From positions 9,117,047 through 9,181,046 of the forward strand of contig NC_047066.1 of the NCBI RefSeq assembly GCF_902459465.1: DNA of 64,000 bases. The letters are read 5' to 3'. This document shows, one piece after another, positions 62,801-64,000 of the stretch. The position numbers were made by a program, and so were the translations under genes. The stretch's first letter is position 1, and every line of letters begins with the position of its first letter. Under the pieces are notes generated by a model, which was not told where the DNA came from, made no database searches, and worked only from the letters and a program-made list of their open reading frames with translations. Source of the stretch: Asterias rubens. Lineage: Eukaryota > Echinodermata > Asteroidea > Forcipulatida > Asteriidae.

Positions 62801-64000
62801 CTTTCAGAAGTGTCTCAAATGTGTTGAAGGATGTTGTGTCCCTGATGTGATTTGGAAGTTTAAACTAAAGCGACGTGTTTTATCTGAATTTATTTTTGTA
62901 AATAAAGATACGCCAACTTTCGCATGGGGAGAACACTTGGAACAGTTTCATACTTACACTATGCGTTGCGACCAGCGTCTCATAGCGAGCGATAATCTCT
63001 CGGATTTCATGGAACTCTTCAGCGGCCTCCAGCGTTCGCTCCAAGTAACGGTGATAGATTTTATGTTTGTTGAGACGACCGAGAAGTTTATCCTTTGACC
63101 CCTGGAGGTCTTTTTTCTCATCCAGTAATCTAAAGGAAGGAAATAATTAAATGAGAAGGTTTGTAATATTAATAATGACTAGTTCTTATATAGCGCATTT
63201 CACAATAATGTCTCAATGCGCTTTACGATTTACTTGCCCTGGTCAATGGGCTTATAACATTCCTTTAATCTTTCTAAGCTCCCTAGGGAGTATACAGCCC
63301 TGAGCTGCCATGGCGCCATAGTGGCTTTTTTATAGACAATATGAACCTCTACCCCGGCAGGTACCCATTTTTACCCCTGGGTGAAGAGAAGCAATTATAG
63401 TAAAGCATCTTGCTCAATTACGGACACAAGTGTCATGGCAGGGATTCAAACCCGAGTCCGATGACTTTACAACCAGAACTTGAATTAGATGCTCTAAACC
63501 ACTCGGCCACAACCCCCTGGTGCTTATTAAGCCATTGTGTAGGAGAGTTATTCCCTAAAGCAGTGTAATAAGGAATTCACATGCCTGATGCTCTATTCTT
63601 AAAAATGGAAACGGCACCAGACTAAAGGGCATTGACCAGGGGTCCGATGTGTTTGACTGCTCGGCCGCCCGCAACACACCTTGGGCAATCAGTGCATTCA
63701 AGAAGCTACATGTATTAACGTTTCAATGTGTTCTATAAGTGAGCACTTAAATTACATTTTGAGATGTAATTATAGTTTAATGGAATTGAAAGACATCCTT
63801 TACCAGTGGGCGACAATCGGCTTAACAACATCTACATTTTCCTGTTACTTTTTCAGATTACTTGATATATAAGCTTTTCATTATCCTTTCAACTAAAACC
63901 CCATGATTTTCTTCCACTCACCTGAAGATTTCTTTCTCTTTAGACTTTCTCAACTCTCTCTCGTCAAATGCTTTCTTGACAGCCCTGGCACGCTTGGAAT
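56776..64000 (-). CDS. CFAP73: CFAP73/CCDC42-type axonemal coiled-coil protein, last six exons
   Basis: Minus strand. Exons 64000-63922 (cut by the window), 63129-62958, 62658-62495, 62063-61995, 60795-60711 and 56868-56776 splice in phase to 219 residues ending at TAG (56778-56776). The protein is almost wholly helical and charged (coiled coil, DUF4200 type). Diagnostic stretches are [79 protein letters not shown], and DLTQITTEIKRAE near the end. In the family, the Chlamydomonas relative (MIA2) works with MIA1 to hold and regulate inner dynein arms in cilia; the vertebrate paralogue CCDC42 acts in sperm and centrioles. The 90-100 N-terminal residues usual for the family lie beyond the window. 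CCDC42 versus CFAP73 cannot be decided by eye. Confidence 0.85.
58298..58462. mobile_element. MITE-C-type short element
   Basis: Ends TCAATTTCACAAAACTC and GTTTTGTGAGATCGGC. The interior is self-complementary around GGATTAATCTTAGGAC and AGATTAATCCTAAGTTAGG. A relative lies at 21390-21520 (CTTATCTCGAGTTAAGACGA, ACTAGTCCTGATCCTTTG). Confidence 0.65.
58930..59321 (+). mobile_element. MITE-A copy 16, full length
   Basis: Complete forward copy from TTAAAGGCAGTGGACAC to GTGTCCACTGCCTTTAA, with every landmark: GAGAAATGGCTCCCTCTGAA, hairpin AGACGTCAGATTTAGAACTT/GAGGTCTCGAAATC, and CTATTGAGCTAAAATTTTC. TTAA at both ends. Together with copy 8 it serves as reference. Confidence 0.95.
60205..60310 (-). 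mobile_element. SINE fragment related to 25920-26480
   Basis: ACCAATGCAGTCAGGCAGG, CTACCCAATCCACAAG and TGAGCCAACCTGACTA match the order of the SINE near 26305-26395. The rest is absent. Confidence 0.4.
60381..60690 (-). mobile_element. LINE (L2/CR1-type) 3' end
   Basis: The minus-strand frame at 60681-60484 reads GDRSFRTAAPLLWNSLPRNI, the conserved C-terminus of LINE ORF2 proteins, followed by a stop after KPTSW. The 3' UTR then gives GCGCCCTTGAGCACCTACTT, GTTAGGTGGATATG, GCTTTTCAAG and a tail of ATT/GTT units ending near 60381. It is 5'-truncated, as LINE copies usually are, and starts about 25 nt after the donor of the 60795-60711 exon. Confidence 0.8.
60711..60795 (-). CDS. CFAP73: CFAP73-like penultimate exon
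   Basis: 85 bp, phase 2 to phase 0, after TTTTTTTTGTAG and before GTAAGT. It encodes the end of IKM and then [16 protein letters not shown] and EDTADQLNR. Confidence 0.85.
60860..61253 (+). mobile_element. MITE-E copy 5
   Basis: Starts TTAAAAGGTTTGGTAC, contains CCACAGATTTACATTAAAC, AGATAATGATGGTACAACGC, TTGCTGAGGTGCTGTTGC, and the core-like GACTAATGAAGCAGAAACTT with CAACAGGTAAAC. Ends GGTATCAAAACCCTTTAA. Lies in an intron of the CFAP73-like gene. Confidence 0.7.
61995..62063 (-). CDS. CFAP73: CFAP73-like exon, 69 bp
   Basis: Phase 2 to phase 2, acceptor TAAACAG, donor AAAAT|GTGAGT. It encodes [20 protein letters not shown] and RIK, the most conserved stretch of the family. Confidence 0.88.
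62495..62658 (-). CDS. CFAP73: CFAP73-like exon, 164 bp
   Basis: Phase 0 to phase 2, acceptor CCTTTAG, donor AAATG|GTATGT. It encodes DLLDKAHRTQDAVEKERGAL, then [20 protein letters not shown], then TRLDRAQSEAVKW. A GTTT repeat follows the donor on the minus strand. Confidence 0.87.
62958..63129 (-). CDS. CFAP73: CFAP73-like exon, 172 bp
   Basis: Phase 2 to phase 0, acceptor TTCCTTTAG, donor CATAGT|GTAAGT. It encodes [39 protein letters not shown] and YETLVATHS. Heptad-like spacing supports a coiled coil. Confidence 0.87.
63166..63517 (-). mobile_element. tRNA-derived SINE, full length
   Basis: The minus strand starts GGGGTTGTGGCCGAGTGGTT (A-box TGGCCGAGTGG) and has GGTTTGAATCCC (B-box) about 55 bp later, then a body (CACCCAGGGGTAAAAATGGG, GGCAGCTCAGGGCTGTATAC, CCCTAGGGAGCTTAG) and a tail with AAAGCGCATTGAGAC and AATGCGCTATATAAG followed by AT-rich repeats. 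Its 3' end lies 36 nt before the acceptor of the 63129 exon. The head resembles tRNA-Ser/Leu. Confidence 0.8.
63922..64000 (-). CDS. CFAP73: CFAP73-like exon, cut by window end
   Basis: 79 bp visible, donor CTTCAG|GTGAGT, leaving phase 2. Frame chosen to match the next exon: SKRARAVKKAFDERELRKSK and EKEIF. The other frames contain a stop or do not join. The upstream acceptor is outside the window. Confidence 0.82.

Noticed and set aside
63440..63517. A functional tRNA gene on the minus strand
   Set aside because: A- and B-boxes are present, but a body and LINE-type tail follow and the acceptor stem does not close, so it is a SINE head.
1..64000. CRISPR array, prophage, operon or other prokaryotic system
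   Set aside because: Spliced genes, SINEs, LINEs and MITEs show this to be animal nuclear DNA; no direct-repeat array with regular unique spacers is present.

Overview
The window is eukaryotic nuclear DNA from a marine invertebrate animal, most likely an echinoderm (a sea star is my best guess; this is inference). It is AT-rich and intron-rich. It holds parts of four unrelated protein-coding genes in a dense bed of short non-autonomous transposons, tRNA-derived SINEs and 3' ends of non-LTR retrotransposons. I see no operons, rRNA, CRISPR array or intact autonomous transposon. tRNA-like sequence occurs only as SINE heads.

Genes, left to right. (1) 18137-18628 (+): terminal exon of an adenosine-receptor-like class A GPCR (TM6, TM7, tail); the exons for TM1-5 are not recognisable here. 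(2) 28908-37435 (+): a complete six-exon gene, 611 codons when spliced, for a secreted or membrane-anchored FAD-dependent amine oxidase of the polyamine oxidase type. It has a signal peptide, a G/Q-rich then Pro-rich stalk, and a C-terminal hydrophobic tail. (3) 44080-45147 (+): an intronless 355-codon seven-helix protein related to the PRRT3/PRRT4 family, with a CRE+TATA candidate promoter 1.25 kb upstream. (4) 56776 to beyond 64000 (-): the last six exons of a CFAP73/CCDC42-type coiled-coil axonemal protein. All splice phases in (2) and (4) close without error. The four genes share no evident pathway.

Repeat landscape. 0-28 kb and 38-56 kb are mostly repeats. The dominant family, here MITE-A, has about 16 copies, with termini TTAAAGGCAGTGGACAC and its reverse complement. 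Families D and E share the TTAAAGG terminus, and A, D and E also share an internal core of about 50 bp. Families B and C have GGGCCCAATTTCATAAAG and GGGCCGATTTCACAAAG ends. A MITE-A copy nested inside a family C copy at 7020-7503 supports TTAA target-site use. A Tc1-type DD34E element with long inverted repeats and TA duplications lies at 14814-15841. Five LINE 3' fragments and several SINEs are present; the SINE at 63166-63517 and the LINE fragment at 60381-60690 have similar 3' tails. Tandem repeats are at 20.2, 30.3, 51.1 and 55.0 kb.
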